The notes: a model not told the origin generated them from the letters alone. A stretch of DNA of 11,613 nucleotides from an uncultured Porphyromonadaceae bacterium (GCA_937898265.1 CALEJM010000110.1:1-11613), one strand, 5' to 3'. Numbered from the stretch's first letter, positions 1 through 8,206 are shown. Numbers and translations are program-made.

Positions 1-2
1 AC

Positions 3-1106
3 AATCTCCCAGACAACGTGCCTGCCAACGAGTTCCTCAACCTTGAGGGTAACAAAATCTCAACTTCAAAGAACTGGGCCGTATGGTTGCACGAGTTCTT
101 GGAGGATATGCCTGGCCAACAAGATGTGCTCCGTTACGTCTTGACTGCCAACGCTCCTGAGACCAAAGACAACGACTTCACCTGGAAAGACTATCAGACA
201 CGCAACAACAGCGAGTTGGTGGCCATCTACGGCAACTTCATCAACCGTGCTTTGGTGCTTACCCACAAATACTTCGAAGGCAAAGTGCCAGTGCGTGGCG
301 AGTTGACCGACTACGACAAGGAGACCCTTGCCGAGTTTGCCAAGACCATTGAGAACATTGCCGCCAACATCGACAACTTCCGTTTCCGCGAGGCACAACG
401 TGAGGCTATGAACCTTGCCCGCATCGGCAACAAATACCTTGCCGACATGGAGCCTTGGAAACTCGCCAAGACCGATATGGAGCGCACCGCAACCATCATG
501 AATATCGCACTTCAGATTGCTGCCAACCTCTCTATCGCCTTCGAGCCATTCCTTCCATTCAGTTCAAAGAAACTCCGCGACATGCTCCACCTCGGCAATA
601 TCGACTGGACCATGCTCGGCAACTTCGACCTCATGGCTACAGGTGCTGAGATTGCTCAACCTGAGTTGCTCTTCAACAAGATTGAAGACGACCTCATCAA
701 CCTCCAACTCCAGAAACTTGAGGACAAGAAGAAAGCCAACGAACTGGCTGCCTTCCAACCAGAGCCTATCAAAGCCAACACCACCTTCGAGGAGTGGGAG
801 AAGAACGATATCCGCGTAGCTACCGTCAAGGCTTGCATCAAAGTGCCTAAGGCCGACAAACTCTTGCAGTTCACCCTCGACGACGGCACAGGCACCGACC
901 GCACCATCGTTTCCGGCATCGCACAGAGCTATCCAAACCCAGAGGAGTTGGTAGGCATGCAGGTGCTCTTCATCGCCAACTTCCCACCACGCAAACTGAA
1001 AGGTGTGGAGAGTCAAGGCATGATTCTCTCTGCCGTGGATGCCGATGGCAAATTGGTGCTCGTCACCCCTTCCAAACCAGTTCACGCTGGCGTAACCGTA
1101 GGATAA
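3..1106 (+). CDS. metG: Methionyl-tRNA synthetase, C-terminal part (5' end outside window)
   Basis: This is the 3' portion of class I methionyl-tRNA synthetase, which charges tRNA-Met with methionine in the cytoplasm. The reading frame is already open at base 3, so the gene starts upstream of the window; the GTG at 18 is internal. KISTS (bases 54-68), in the context [12 protein letters not shown], is the second signature of class I enzymes, and this variant of KMSKS is normal in Bacteroidetes. An all-helical anticodon-binding domain follows. The last 105 or so residues (from [16 protein letters not shown]) form the EMAP-II/Arc1p-like tRNA-binding OB-fold domain, with [12 protein letters not shown] and the conserved stretch around [15 protein letters not shown]. 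The stop is TAA at 1104-1106. The identification is secure; only the catalytic HIGH half is missing because of the window edge. Confidence 0.97.
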   Translation, partial: NLPDNVPANEFLNLEGNKISTSKNWAVWLHEFLEDMPGQQDVLRYVLTANAPETKDNDFTWKDYQTRNNSELVAIYGNFINRALVLTHKYFEGKVPVRGELTDYDKETLAEFAKTIENIAANIDNFRFREAQREAMNLARIGNKYLADMEPWKLAKTDMERTATIMNIALQIAANLSIAFEPFLPFSSKKLRDMLHLGNIDWTMLGNFDLMATGAEIAQPELLFNKIEDDLINLQLQKLEDKKKANELAAFQPEPIKANTTFEEWEKNDIRVATVKACIKVPKADKLLQFTLDDGTGTDRTIVSGIAQSYPNPEELVGMQVLFIANFPPRKLKGVESQGMILSAVDADGKLVLVTPSKPVHAGVTVG

Positions 1107-1132
1107 TTCTTCGAATCAACACCTTGGCAACC

Positions 1133-1402
1133 ATGAAAGCGAAGAAGAAAGCAAGCAAGAAAGAGCCTCTGATGAGACAACCGCTGAAACGCGAGCATCG
1201 CCTCAGCATCCTCCTCAACGATCAGGAGAAGAAGATGTTGGAGCTCTACGTGAAGCGTTTCCGCATCCGCAACACGTCTAAATGTGTACGCGAGATTTTG
1301 ATGCGAACGGTTTTCGAACAGATGGACTCTGCCTGCCCTACCCTCTTCGACCAAGGCGACTTGACTCAACCGATAAAAACACAAAACGAGACAACATTAT
1401 GA
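1133..1402 (+). CDS. Small basic protein, ribbon-helix-helix/MobC-like
   Basis: An 89-residue protein with a lysine-rich N-terminus (MKAKKKASKKEP) followed by REHRLSILLNDQEKKMLELY and a helical stretch ending in VREILMRTVFEQMD..PTLF. This layout, one basic strand and two helices, matches small Bacteroidetes proteins resembling ribbon-helix-helix regulators or the DNA-binding part of MobC. DNA binding is inferred, not shown. The ATG at 1133 is chosen; a TTG at 1124 would add three residues. Its TGA stop overlaps the next gene's ATG (ATGA, 1399-1402), so the two are probably translationally coupled. It begins 26 bases after metG and may be read through from it. No mobilisation genes are nearby, so a regulatory role is more likely than a relaxosome role. 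Confidence 0.7.
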   Translation: MKAKKKASKKEPLMRQPLKREHRLSILLNDQEKKMLELYVKRFRIRNTSKCVREILMRTVFEQMDSACPTLFDQGDLTQPIKTQNETTL

Positions 1403-1764
1403 AAAAGATTATCGCAATTCTCTGCCTCTGGCTCCTTGCCACGGGCGCAGTTTTTGCCAACAACAGCGGCGTGCCTGCCCCACCTTATCCTATTGAGGTG
1501 ACACTTCCCGATGGCACCATTCTCACCATCCGTCTGATTGGTGACGAGCGCGGCCACAAGACCTACACCGTTGACGGCTGGCAGATTCTTCAAGGCGAAG
1601 ACGAATTCTACTACTACGCCAAAGAAGAGAAAGACGGCACCATCGTGATATCGGGCAACAAAGCCAAAAACGAACAAGACCGCAAAGGGAAAGAACGCCG
1701 TTTCCTCAAACGCAAAGGCATCTTCCGCGAATTGCCCCCTTGTCGTGGACAAGAAAACAAATAA
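1399..1764 (+). CDS. Small secreted protein resembling the N-terminal domain of M6-family metallopeptidases
   Basis: A 121-residue protein with a clear signal peptide (MKKIIAILCLWLLATGAVFA, cleavage probably after the last A). The mature part starts VPAPPYPIEVTLPDG and continues with IRLIGDERGHKTYTVDGW, DEFYYYAKEEKDG and a basic tail GNKAKNEQDR...RRFLKRKG. This order, V-P-A-x-P, a PDG strand, GDE..H, an aromatic strand, then a basic helix, is what is seen at the start of large Bacteroidetes M6-type secreted metallopeptidases. Those proteins are several hundred residues longer. Here the gene stops right after this module: there is no HExxH, and nothing in the 39 bases to the next gene continues it. 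It may be a stand-alone inhibitor-like or binding domain, or a decayed remnant. The ATG lies in the ATGA overlap with the upstream gene; a longer frame upstream is only the overlapping sequence of that gene. Confidence 0.75.
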   Translation: MKKIIAILCLWLLATGAVFANNSGVPAPPYPIEVTLPDGTILTIRLIGDERGHKTYTVDGWQILQGEDEFYYYAKEEKDGTIVISGNKAKNEQDRKGKERRFLKRKGIFRELPPCRGQENK

Positions 1765-1803
1765 AATCAACATTATAATTAACTCTTCAAACAATCAAAC
1801 ATT

Positions 1804-2313
1804 ATGAAGAAATTATTCGCAATCCTCGCGCTCTGCCTCACAATCGGCACAGCAGCAAACGCTCAATGGTATTTGGGCGGTTCAGCAGGCATCGGAACAG
1901 CTGACAGAAACTTCGCTTTCACCCTCTCTCCAATGGCCGGCTATGAGTTCAATGACATGATGGCCGTTCAAGCTGGTCTTGGCGTCATCACCACCAACTA
2001 CTTCGGCACCCACGGAACAGCTCAGGCTTGGTTCCGTTTCACTCCTTGGAACAACGGCACCGTCTACATCGACCTCTTGGCTGGCGGCGACCTGATCTTC
2101 GACGATTATGCAGATATTGCATGCATCGGCATTCGTCCACAACTTCGTTTCCGAGTTCATCCACAAGTAGACTTCTCAGCTACTGTTGGTCTCCTTGGTA
2201 CAGTTTACAACCCAAGTTATGGTTGGGCTTTCGCTTGCGGCGTAGCAGGTCTGTCTACCCACACCACCTCATTCATGGATGACATTTCCTTGAATGTCGT
2301 TTACAGATTCTAA
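1804..2313 (+). CDS. Small outer-membrane beta-barrel protein
   Basis: A 169-residue protein with a signal peptide (MKKLFAILALCLTIGTAANA, cleavage before QWYLGG). The mature protein consists of alternating amphipathic strands rich in glycine and aromatic residues (YLGGSAGIG, MAGYEF, AVQAGLGV, TAQAWFRF, YIDLLAGGDL, IRPQLRF, FSATVGLLG). It ends in a C-terminal strand with final phenylalanine (LNVVYRF), the usual outer-membrane insertion signature. The size fits a small porin-family/OmpA-like barrel of roughly eight strands. It has no periplasmic OmpA domain, and its ligand or role is not recognisable. It sits 39 bases downstream of the small secreted protein, so both envelope products may share a transcript ending at the hairpin at 2328-2359. 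Confidence 0.8.
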   Translation: MKKLFAILALCLTIGTAANAQWYLGGSAGIGTADRNFAFTLSPMAGYEFNDMMAVQAGLGVITTNYFGTHGTAQAWFRFTPWNNGTVYIDLLAGGDLIFDDYADIACIGIRPQLRFRVHPQVDFSATVGLLGTVYNPSYGWAFACGVAGLSTHTTSFMDDISLNVVYRF

Positions 2314-2327
2314 TTATCAACCAATAC

Positions 2328-2359
2328 GGGCTTATCGCTTCGGCGGTAAGCCCTTTCAT
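2328..2359 (+). terminator. Rho-independent terminator with UUCG loop
   Basis: Bases 2328-2338 (GGGCTTATCGC) pair with 2343-2353 (GCGGTAAGCCC) as an 11-bp stem with one T·G wobble, closed by a TTCG tetraloop. The stem is followed by TTTCATT. It starts 14 bases after the stop of the outer-membrane protein gene and separates it from the DUF4254 operon. Confidence 0.88.
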
Positions 2360-2387
2360 TCTTTCATTCTAACCACTATTACTTAGT

Positions 2388-2993
2388 ATGACTTTCACAG
2401 AACAAAGCATACAAATCTTCCGCGAAGCTATCAACAACTATCACAAAACCGATAACGTTGATACCCCGATGTCCAATCCGTATGCCGCAGCCACCATCGA
2501 GTTCCACCTCTATCACAAAGCATGGATAGATACCGTTCAATGGCATCTGGAAGATATCATCCGCGACCCACAAATCTCACCAGCAGAGGCTTTGGTCATC
2601 AAACGCAGAATCGACAAGTCAAACCAAGACCGCACCGACCTCGTGGAGATGATTGACAGCTATTTCTGGGAGAAATACCACAACATAGCTCCAAAAGCCA
2701 ACGCCCGCCTCAACACCGAGACACCTGCCTGGGCTTTTGACCGCCTCTCTATCCTCCAACTCAAAATCTACCACATGAACGTGGAAGTGGAGCGCACAGA
2801 GGCAACGGCTGAACACCGAGAGAAATGTCAAGCCAAGCTCAACGTCTTGCTTCAGCAACAAGAAGACCTCTCCACCGCCATCCAGCAACTCATGGAAAAC
2901 CTTGAGAGCGGCGAGGTGGTGATGAAGGTTTACAAACAGATGAAAATGTACAACGACCCAGCCTTGAACCCTGTGCTCTACGCTGGCAAGTAA
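2388..2993 (+). CDS. DUF4254 domain-containing protein
   Basis: A 201-residue, mostly helical, soluble protein without a signal peptide. It matches the DUF4254 family of Bacteroidetes: an N-terminal FHLYHKAWIDTVQWHLED.IRDP block, the segment IKRRIDKSNQDRTDLVEMID, then ETPAWAFDRLSILQLKIYHM and a C-terminal coiled-coil-like helix (CQAKLNVLLQQQEDLSTAIQQL). The biochemical function is unknown. It is the first gene after a terminator and lies 6 bases before a family 9 glycosyltransferase. From memory, DUF4254 genes commonly sit beside such transferases, which suggests work on lipopolysaccharide or another envelope glycan. The family call is strong, the pathway is inference. No clear promoter consensus was seen in the 28 bases between the upstream terminator and the start. 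Confidence 0.88.
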   Translation: MTFTEQSIQIFREAINNYHKTDNVDTPMSNPYAAATIEFHLYHKAWIDTVQWHLEDIIRDPQISPAEALVIKRRIDKSNQDRTDLVEMIDSYFWEKYHNIAPKANARLNTETPAWAFDRLSILQLKIYHMNVEVERTEATAEHREKCQAKLNVLLQQQEDLSTAIQQLMENLESGEVVMKVYKQMKMYNDPALNPVLYAGK

Positions 2994-2999
2994 CACGAT

Positions 3000-4010
3000 A
3001 TGAACAAACTGCTCGTCATACGATTTTCCGCCCTCGGCGATGTGGCCATGTCGATACCTTTGGTACTGGCCATTGCCCGTCAGTATCCCGACACGGAGAT
3101 TACGTTTCTGAGCAAGAAAAACTGCGCCCCACTCTTTGCCACGATGCCCGAGAATGTCAAGTTTCTCGGCGCCGACTTCAAAGGAGAGCACAACGGGCAT
3201 TTCGGTTGGCAGCGACTGATGCGCGAGTTGAACATCCGTCAGTTTGACGCCGTTGCCGACCTCCACGGATTGTTCCGTTCCCGTCGCATCGCCCTCAATG
3301 CCTGGCTGCGAGGCAAAAAGATTGCCACCATCAACAAAGGGAAACGGGAACGCAAGCAACTCACCCGCAAGAAGGACAAAGTCTTTGCCCCTATCCGTCC
3401 CGTCATCGAACGCTATCAGTCGGTGTTCAAGAAATTGGGCTACGATATTCCATTGGATTTCCCAACCCCAATCTATCCGAAACAGACTCCAACCGAAGGC
3501 ATCGAGATAGGCATTGCCCCTTTCGCCCAACACCAAGGAAAAATCTATCCGCTGGAGAAGATGGAGAAAGTGGTGGAGTTACTTAGTCAGCAACCCAGCA
3601 CCCGCATCTTACTGTTTGGCGGCGGAAGTAAAGAGATGGAAGTCATCAACGACTGGTGCAGCCGCTATCCCAACACCCAATCGGCAAAACAGTTAGGTGG
3701 CATGGAAGGAGAACTAAAACGTATGGCTCAACTGGACGTGATGCTCTCTATGGACTCAGCCAACATGCACTTCGCTGCACTCACCCACACCCCAACGGTC
3801 TCCATCTGGGGGGCCACCCATCCCTATTGCGGCTTCTTGGGTTGGCAGACGAAAGATGCCATCCAACTGCAGACGGAGTTACCCTGCCGTCCTTGCTCCG
3901 CCTATGGCAACAAACCTTGTCTGCGTGGCGACTACGCCTGTCTTCACGCCATTGCACCCGAACAAGTGGTTGAGGCTATCAACCAACTGATTCAACAACG
4001 AAAATCATAG
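3000..4010 (+). CDS. Glycosyltransferase family 9 (heptosyltransferase-like)
   Basis: A 336-residue GT-B-fold transferase of family 9, which in characterised members moves heptose from ADP-heptose to the lipopolysaccharide core at the inner face of the inner membrane. The N-terminal Rossmann half opens with LLVIRFSALGDVAMSIP; D14 is in the position of the catalytic acid of WaaC-type enzymes. The C-terminal half has ILLFGGGSKE, then MDSANMHFAALTHTPTVSIWGATHP, the usual nucleotide-sugar-binding block. A cysteine-rich end (CRPCSAYGNKPCLRGDYACLHAI) is common in family 9. The length is normal. The actual sugar donor and acceptor cannot be read from sequence. The gene lies 6 bases after DUF4254 and 4 bases before DUF4954, in one operon. 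Confidence 0.9.
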   Translation: MNKLLVIRFSALGDVAMSIPLVLAIARQYPDTEITFLSKKNCAPLFATMPENVKFLGADFKGEHNGHFGWQRLMRELNIRQFDAVADLHGLFRSRRIALNAWLRGKKIATINKGKRERKQLTRKKDKVFAPIRPVIERYQSVFKKLGYDIPLDFPTPIYPKQTPTEGIEIGIAPFAQHQGKIYPLEKMEKVVELLSQQPSTRILLFGGGSKEMEVINDWCSRYPNTQSAKQLGGMEGELKRMAQLDVMLSMDSANMHFAALTHTPTVSIWGATHPYCGFLGWQTKDAIQLQTELPCRPCSAYGNKPCLRGDYACLHAIAPEQVVEAINQLIQQRKS

Positions 4011-4014
4011 TCTC

Positions 4015-5988
4015 ATGCGAATCGATACCTACAGACATCTCAGTACACAAGAGATTGCAACGTTAGAGCAACAACACTGTAAAGCCTCCGACTGGAATCT
4101 TATTCAGGTGAAAGACAGTTTTGACGTTACACGCCTGGAAAGCGTGACTCTTATCGGTTCCAACACCATCGGCAACTTCTCCGATTCAACAACCACTTCG
4201 GAAGGACTCGTTCTCCCCAACGGCATCTACCATGCCACGTTGCAAAACTGTGTTGTTGACGACGAAGTACTCATCTATAATATCGAACGCGCCATCGTCA
4301 ACAGTCATATCCAACACCACGCCGTTGTGCTCAACTGCGAGAGCATAGCTTGCGTAGGTCAAAGTTCTTTTGGCTGTGGCACAACGGTCTCTGTGCTCAA
4401 CGAAACTGGTGGCCGCGAAGTAAAGCTCTGTCCGGAGCTCACGGCTCAGGTGGCTTATCTCCTTGCGTTCTATCGCAACAACGAACCACTTGTCCAAGCC
4501 CTCAACCGAGCCATCGACGAACAGACCAAACTCCACACATCAGATTTTCTTACGATTGGCGAACACGCCACGGTTGTAGGTTGCAAAGAGATACGCAACG
4601 TCAACATCGGTCCTTACGCCAACATCCATAACGCCACACGACTTCAAAACGGCACCATCGTCTCCGACCAAAGTTTTCCCGCCGAGGTGGGCGACAACGT
4701 GATTGCCAAAGACTTCATCACCCTTTGGGGAAGCCAAATCACCGAAGGAGCTCTTTTGGAACGCACCTTCGTTGGCGAAGGCAGCATCGTAGGCAAACAG
4801 TTCTCCGCTGCCGAATCGCTCATCTTTGCCAACTGCCAACTCTTCCATGGTGAATCGTGTGCCATCATTGCAGGTCCGTTCACCGTCAGTCACCACAAAT
4901 CAACACTCCTCATCGGTGGCTACTACTCCTTCTTCAACGCTGGCAGCGGAAGCAACCAAAGCAATCACATGTATCGCCTCGGCGCTTCACATCAAGGCAT
5001 CTGCGAGCGTGGCGTCAAGACCACCAGCGACTCCTACCTCCTTTGGCCAGCCCGTTTTGGTGCTTTCTCGTTGGTAAAGGGTCGTCATCAGAAACATAGC
5101 AACACAGAAAACTACCCATTCAGCTATCTCATTGAGAGCAACGGTAGTTACTCCATAAAATTAGGCGCAGCCCTTCAGTCGGCAGGTGCCTTACGCGATG
5201 AGCGAAAATGGCAGAAGCGCGACCTCCGCAAACCACTCCATCAGCACGACATCATCAACTTCGAGATGCTCTCGCCATACACCGTCGGCAAGATGTGTAA
5301 GTCGCTGTTGACGCTTCGTCAGTTAGACCAAATGCTTGGCAACAACGAATCAACCAACTTCGACATCAACGGTTACGCCATCACCCCACGTCATCTGCAA
5401 ACGGGCATCACGCTCTATCAGCAAGCCATCAGTCGTTTCCTCACAACAGCTTTGATGAAACGTCTGAAAGGCAAATCATTCTCCAATCAGCAGACTTTGA
5501 ACTCTCTGCTTCAAACCTCAACAGAAGGAAAAGCGCAAGAGTGGATTGACGTGTTGGGCATGACGACAACCAAAGAAGCGATTCAGACGCTTTGTGAGCA
5601 TATCGTCAAAGAACAACTCTCCCTCAACGACATCAATCGCGAGTTTACCCAACTCAACGCACGCCATGACGAGATGGTCTGGGAGTTTGCTGCCACGCTG
5701 CTCCACTCTACCAACAAAGAAGATCTCATCGCCTTGCTGTCGGACTACCCAGCTGTCTGCGAGCAACATCTTACTGCCGTTGAACACGACGTGCGTAAGG
5801 AGTTTGCCGAAAACATGCAGGTGGGCTACGGCATCGACGGCAACCACACGACAACACAAGAGGATTTCACCGCTGTTCACGGCACTGCCGCCAACGAGCC
5901 ATTCCTCCAAGACTACAAGACCGAATTGTTTGCAACCATCAACGATTCCCAACAACTGCTTCAACAACTACAATCTTTAGAATCATGA
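4015..5988 (+). CDS. DUF4954 family protein with beta-helix (hexapeptide-like) repeats
   Basis: A 657-residue protein matching the DUF4954 family of Bacteroidetes and spirochaetes. Residues of about 45-135 and 180-310 show the stepped short repeats of a left-handed beta-helix (for example HATVVGCKEIRNVNIGPYANIHNATRLQNGTIV), as in nucleotidyl- and acyltransferases acting on sugars. A conserved block follows with GGYYSFFNAGSGSNQSNHMYRLG and LLWPARFGAFSLVKGRH. The last 250 residues are mainly helical. There is no signal peptide, so it is cytoplasmic. The catalytic activity is undetermined; a sugar-nucleotide or acyl-transfer role is inferred from the fold and from the neighbouring glycosyltransferase. 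Its TGA stop overlaps the ATG of recF (ATGA, 5985-5988), implying translational coupling. Confidence 0.88.
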   Translation: MRIDTYRHLSTQEIATLEQQHCKASDWNLIQVKDSFDVTRLESVTLIGSNTIGNFSDSTTTSEGLVLPNGIYHATLQNCVVDDEVLIYNIERAIVNSHIQHHAVVLNCESIACVGQSSFGCGTTVSVLNETGGREVKLCPELTAQVAYLLAFYRNNEPLVQALNRAIDEQTKLHTSDFLTIGEHATVVGCKEIRNVNIGPYANIHNATRLQNGTIVSDQSFPAEVGDNVIAKDFITLWGSQITEGALLERTFVGEGSIVGKQFSAAESLIFANCQLFHGESCAIIAGPFTVSHHKSTLLIGGYYSFFNAGSGSNQSNHMYRLGASHQGICERGVKTTSDSYLLWPARFGAFSLVKGRHQKHSNTENYPFSYLIESNGSYSIKLGAALQSAGALRDERKWQKRDLRKPLHQHDIINFEMLSPYTVGKMCKSLLTLRQLDQMLGNNESTNFDINGYAITPRHLQTGITLYQQAISRFLTTALMKRLKGKSFSNQQTLNSLLQTSTEGKAQEWIDVLGMTTTKEAIQTLCEHIVKEQLSLNDINREFTQLNARHDEMVWEFAATLLHSTNKEDLIALLSDYPAVCEQHLTAVEHDVRKEFAENMQVGYGIDGNHTTTQEDFTAVHGTAANEPFLQDYKTELFATINDSQQLLQQLQSLES

Positions 5989-7088
5989 ATCTGACGTTGC
6001 AACAACTCACTCTGCTCAACTATCGCAACATCGCCGAATGTACGATAATCTTTTCCGACAAGATTAACTGTTTTGTTGGCAACAACGGCATGGGCAAGAC
6101 CAACCTCATCGACGCCATCTATCATCTCTCGTTCTGCAAGAGTCGTCTCAACCCGATTGACGCACAGAACATACGTCATGGCAATGAGGTGTTCATGATT
6201 CAAGGCGAATATCTCCGCGGTGAGCAGATTGAGGTCATCAACTGTGGTGTAAAGCCTCGTGTGAAGAAGCAGTTCTCACGCAACAAGAAACGCTACCCTC
6301 GCATGGCAGACCACATCGGATTCCTGCCGTTGGTTATCATCTCTCCTGCCGACGAAGCACTCATCAAAGACGGCAGCGAGGAACGAAGGAAATTCCTTGA
6401 CAGCGCCATCTCGCAATACGATGCCAACTACCTCGCATCGCTCACAGCCTACAACACTGCCCTCTCCAACCGCAACGCACTGATGAAGGAAGAGGTGGAA
6501 CCTGACTCCACTGTTTTAGAGATCATCGAGATGCAGATGGAGCAAGCAGCCAACTATATCTATGCCCGTCGACGTGAGTTCATCGAGAAGTTCACTCCGC
6601 TGTTTGAGAAATACTACCAACTGATTTCACAGAGCACCGAGGAGGTGACACTCAACTATGTCTCACACCTCGCCAAGCCTGTCTCGCTCTCCGAGCAGTT
6701 GAAAGAGGTCTATCTTCGCGACCGTATCCTGGGCTACACCACTCGAGGCAGTCATAAAGATGACATCGAAATCTATATCAACAGTCACCCCATCAAACAC
6801 ACCGCTTCACAAGGACAAAACAAAAGCACCTTGATAGCGATGAAGATGGCACAGTTCTCACTGCTGAAACAACACTGCTCGGCAACACCGCTATTTCTCC
6901 TCGACGATATTTTCGACAAACTCGATGCCCACCGTGTGGCACACATTATAGATATAGTATCAGGCGACGAGTTCGGACAGATCTTCATCACCGATACCAA
7001 CCGCTTGCATATCGACCAACTACTTCAACATGCCAACTGTCCTGCCCGACTCTTCCTGGTGGACAATGGCGAGATAACTCCGCAATAA
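5985..7088 (+). CDS. recF: DNA replication/repair protein RecF
   Basis: A 367-residue SMC-like ATPase that, with RecO and RecR, helps load RecA at single-strand gaps. Walker A is GNNGMGKTN (residues 32-40), right after the family-typical LTLLNYRNIAECTIIFSDKINCFVG stretch split over residues 8-31. FLPLVIISPADEALIKDGS.ERRKFLD is the conserved RecF central motif. The ABC signature is TASQGQNKST near residue 270, and Walker B with D-loop is PLFLLDDIFDKLD near residue 305-317. The length is normal and all ATPase motifs look intact. It overlaps the DUF4954 stop by 4 bases and is followed after 12 bases by a lipoprotein gene. In many Bacteroidetes recF is followed by a DUF721 (DciA-like) gene; that gene is not here. 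Confidence 0.97.
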   Translation: MNLTLQQLTLLNYRNIAECTIIFSDKINCFVGNNGMGKTNLIDAIYHLSFCKSRLNPIDAQNIRHGNEVFMIQGEYLRGEQIEVINCGVKPRVKKQFSRNKKRYPRMADHIGFLPLVIISPADEALIKDGSEERRKFLDSAISQYDANYLASLTAYNTALSNRNALMKEEVEPDSTVLEIIEMQMEQAANYIYARRREFIEKFTPLFEKYYQLISQSTEEVTLNYVSHLAKPVSLSEQLKEVYLRDRILGYTTRGSHKDDIEIYINSHPIKHTASQGQNKSTLIAMKMAQFSLLKQHCSATPLFLLDDIFDKLDAHRVAHIIDIVSGDEFGQIFITDTNRLHIDQLLQHANCPARLFLVDNGEITPQ

Positions 7089-7100
7089 TACACTTTAGAT

Positions 7101-7676
7101 ATGAGAAACAAACTCTTTTACCTCCTCTGCCTTTTGCTTGCCTTCGTTGCCTGCAAGAAGACAGAAGCAACACAAAACGAATCTGAGGCCAACGCCGAAG
7201 AAGAATGGGTTGAGAACGAAGACCGCGACTACATCGTCAAGGTCGGCGATATGGCTCCCGACTTCACCCTCGTTGACATGGAAGGCAACGAAGTAACACT
7301 CTCCTCACTACGTGGCAAAATCGTCATGCTCCAATTCACAGCCAGTTGGTGTGGCGTATGCCGTAAGGAAATGCCTGAGATTGAGAAACAGATTTGGCAG
7401 AAACACAAAGACAACCCCATGTTTGCCCTCTATGGCGTTGACCGCGAAGACGACTACGAGACCACCGAACTCTTCATCCAAAAAACCGGTATCACCTATC
7501 CTATGCTTCGCGACACCACAGCCACAGCCTTCGATCTCTACGCTATCCACGACGCTGGCATCACCCGCAACGTCATCATCGACACCGACGGACACATCGT
7601 TCTCCTCACCCGTCTCTACAACGAAGATGAGTTCCAAACCATGTGTCATACCATCGACTCTTTGTTAAACAAATAA
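7101..7676 (+). CDS. TlpA/ResA-like thioredoxin-fold lipoprotein
   Basis: A 191-residue protein. The N-terminus (MRNKLFYLLCLLLAFVACKK) is a lipoprotein signal with lipidated C18. Residues 21-45 are a highly acidic linker (TEATQNESEANAEEEWVENE). The rest is a thioredoxin fold of the AhpC-TSA/Redoxin type: VGDMAPDFTLVDMEGNEVTLSSLRGK, then TASWCGVCRKEMPEIE with redox pair C84 and C87, then the cis-proline region (GITRNVIIDTDGHIV). Such proteins act as thiol-disulfide reductases in the periplasm, or may sit on the outer membrane. The substrate is unknown. It follows recF by 12 bases and probably shares its transcript. The isomerase/reductase direction cannot be decided from CGVC alone. Confidence 0.9.
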   Translation: MRNKLFYLLCLLLAFVACKKTEATQNESEANAEEEWVENEDRDYIVKVGDMAPDFTLVDMEGNEVTLSSLRGKIVMLQFTASWCGVCRKEMPEIEKQIWQKHKDNPMFALYGVDREDDYETTELFIQKTGITYPMLRDTTATAFDLYAIHDAGITRNVIIDTDGHIVLLTRLYNEDEFQTMCHTIDSLLNK

Positions 7677-7704
7677 CCCTGCATCGTAATTACATATTTT
7701 TTTG

Positions 7705-7712
7705 TACCTTTG
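7705..7712 (+). promoter_or_regulatory. Probable Bacteroidetes -7 promoter element for the thioesterase gene
   Basis: TACCTTTG fits the TAnnTTTG -7 consensus of Bacteroidetes sigma-ABfr promoters and is preceded by a run of seven Ts. It lies 24 bases before the ATG at 7737. A good -33 TTTG at 19-21 bases upstream is not visible, so only the -7 element is called. Confidence 0.6.
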
Positions 7713-7736
7713 CAGCAAGTAATTATCCTCTGACTT

Positions 7737-8162
7737 ATGGAAGAACTCATTTTCAAACATAGCGTGCCCATTCAGCTTCGCTTCAACGACACCGACAGCC
7801 TTGGACACGTCAACAACTCAGTTTACTTCACCTTCTACGACCTCGGCAAGACATCCTACTTCTCCGCGCTCCGTGGCGAGTTTATGACACCACAGCGTGT
7901 TGATGTTGTGGTTGCACATGCCGAAGTCGACTTCCTCAAACCAGTGTTCCTCGACAGCAACGTCGAAGTGCAGACCACCGTTAGCCACATCGGCAACAAA
8001 AGCTTCACCCTCGTTCAACGCATTATCGACGTGGAGCACAACGACGTGAAATGCATCTGCAAAACCATCATGGTAGGCTTTGACTACAAAAACAACGTCA
8101 CCATCCCTATCACCGACGAATGGCGTCAGATGATTGAGCAGTTCGAAGGACGCAAATTCTAA
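7737..8162 (+). CDS. Acyl-CoA thioesterase, hotdog fold (4HBT/YbgC-like)
   Basis: A 141-residue single hotdog-fold domain. The N-terminal motif RFNDTDSLGHVNNSVYFTFYDLGKTSYF (residues 15-42) is the catalytic signature of the 4-hydroxybenzoyl-CoA thioesterase family. By alignment, D20 occupies the position of the catalytic Asp17 of the Pseudomonas enzyme. VVVAHAEVDFLKPVFLDSNVEV and SFTLVQRI follow as the central strands. The enzyme presumably hydrolyses acyl-CoA or acyl-ACP thioesters in the cytoplasm as a homomultimer. The substrate cannot be inferred. It has its own promoter element and a 60-base gap from the lipoprotein gene, so it is a new transcription unit, possibly with the aquaporin gene 44 bases downstream. 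Confidence 0.92.
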   Translation: MEELIFKHSVPIQLRFNDTDSLGHVNNSVYFTFYDLGKTSYFSALRGEFMTPQRVDVVVAHAEVDFLKPVFLDSNVEVQTTVSHIGNKSFTLVQRIIDVEHNDVKCICKTIMVGFDYKNNVTIPITDEWRQMIEQFEGRKF

Positions 8163-8206
8163 CACTCCTCAGACAATCGTTTTATAAACCCTTAATTTTT
8201 ATAACA

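Noticed and set aside
54..68. KISTS as a damaged KMSKS motif
   Set aside because: This variant is normal for Bacteroidetes methionyl-tRNA synthetases and is no sign of a defect.
564..1085. Minus-strand open frame opposite metG
   Set aside because: It lies fully within the conserved tRNA synthetase reading frame and has no family resemblance.
2619..3536. 305-codon minus-strand open frame opposite DUF4254 and the glycosyltransferase
   Set aside because: It is a shadow caused by the C-rich third codon positions of the + strand genes; the + frames match known families across the whole stretch.
7121..7235. Surface-export signal in the acidic linker of the thioredoxin-fold lipoprotein
   Set aside because: The segment is acidic, but a compact export signal directly after the lipidated Cys (two or more acidic residues at +2 to +5) is not clear: the residues there are Lys, Lys, Thr, Glu.
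8163..8206. Riboswitch or distinct promoter ahead of aqpZ
   Set aside because: The 44-base AT-rich leader is too short for a known riboswitch, and no TAnnTTTG element is present.
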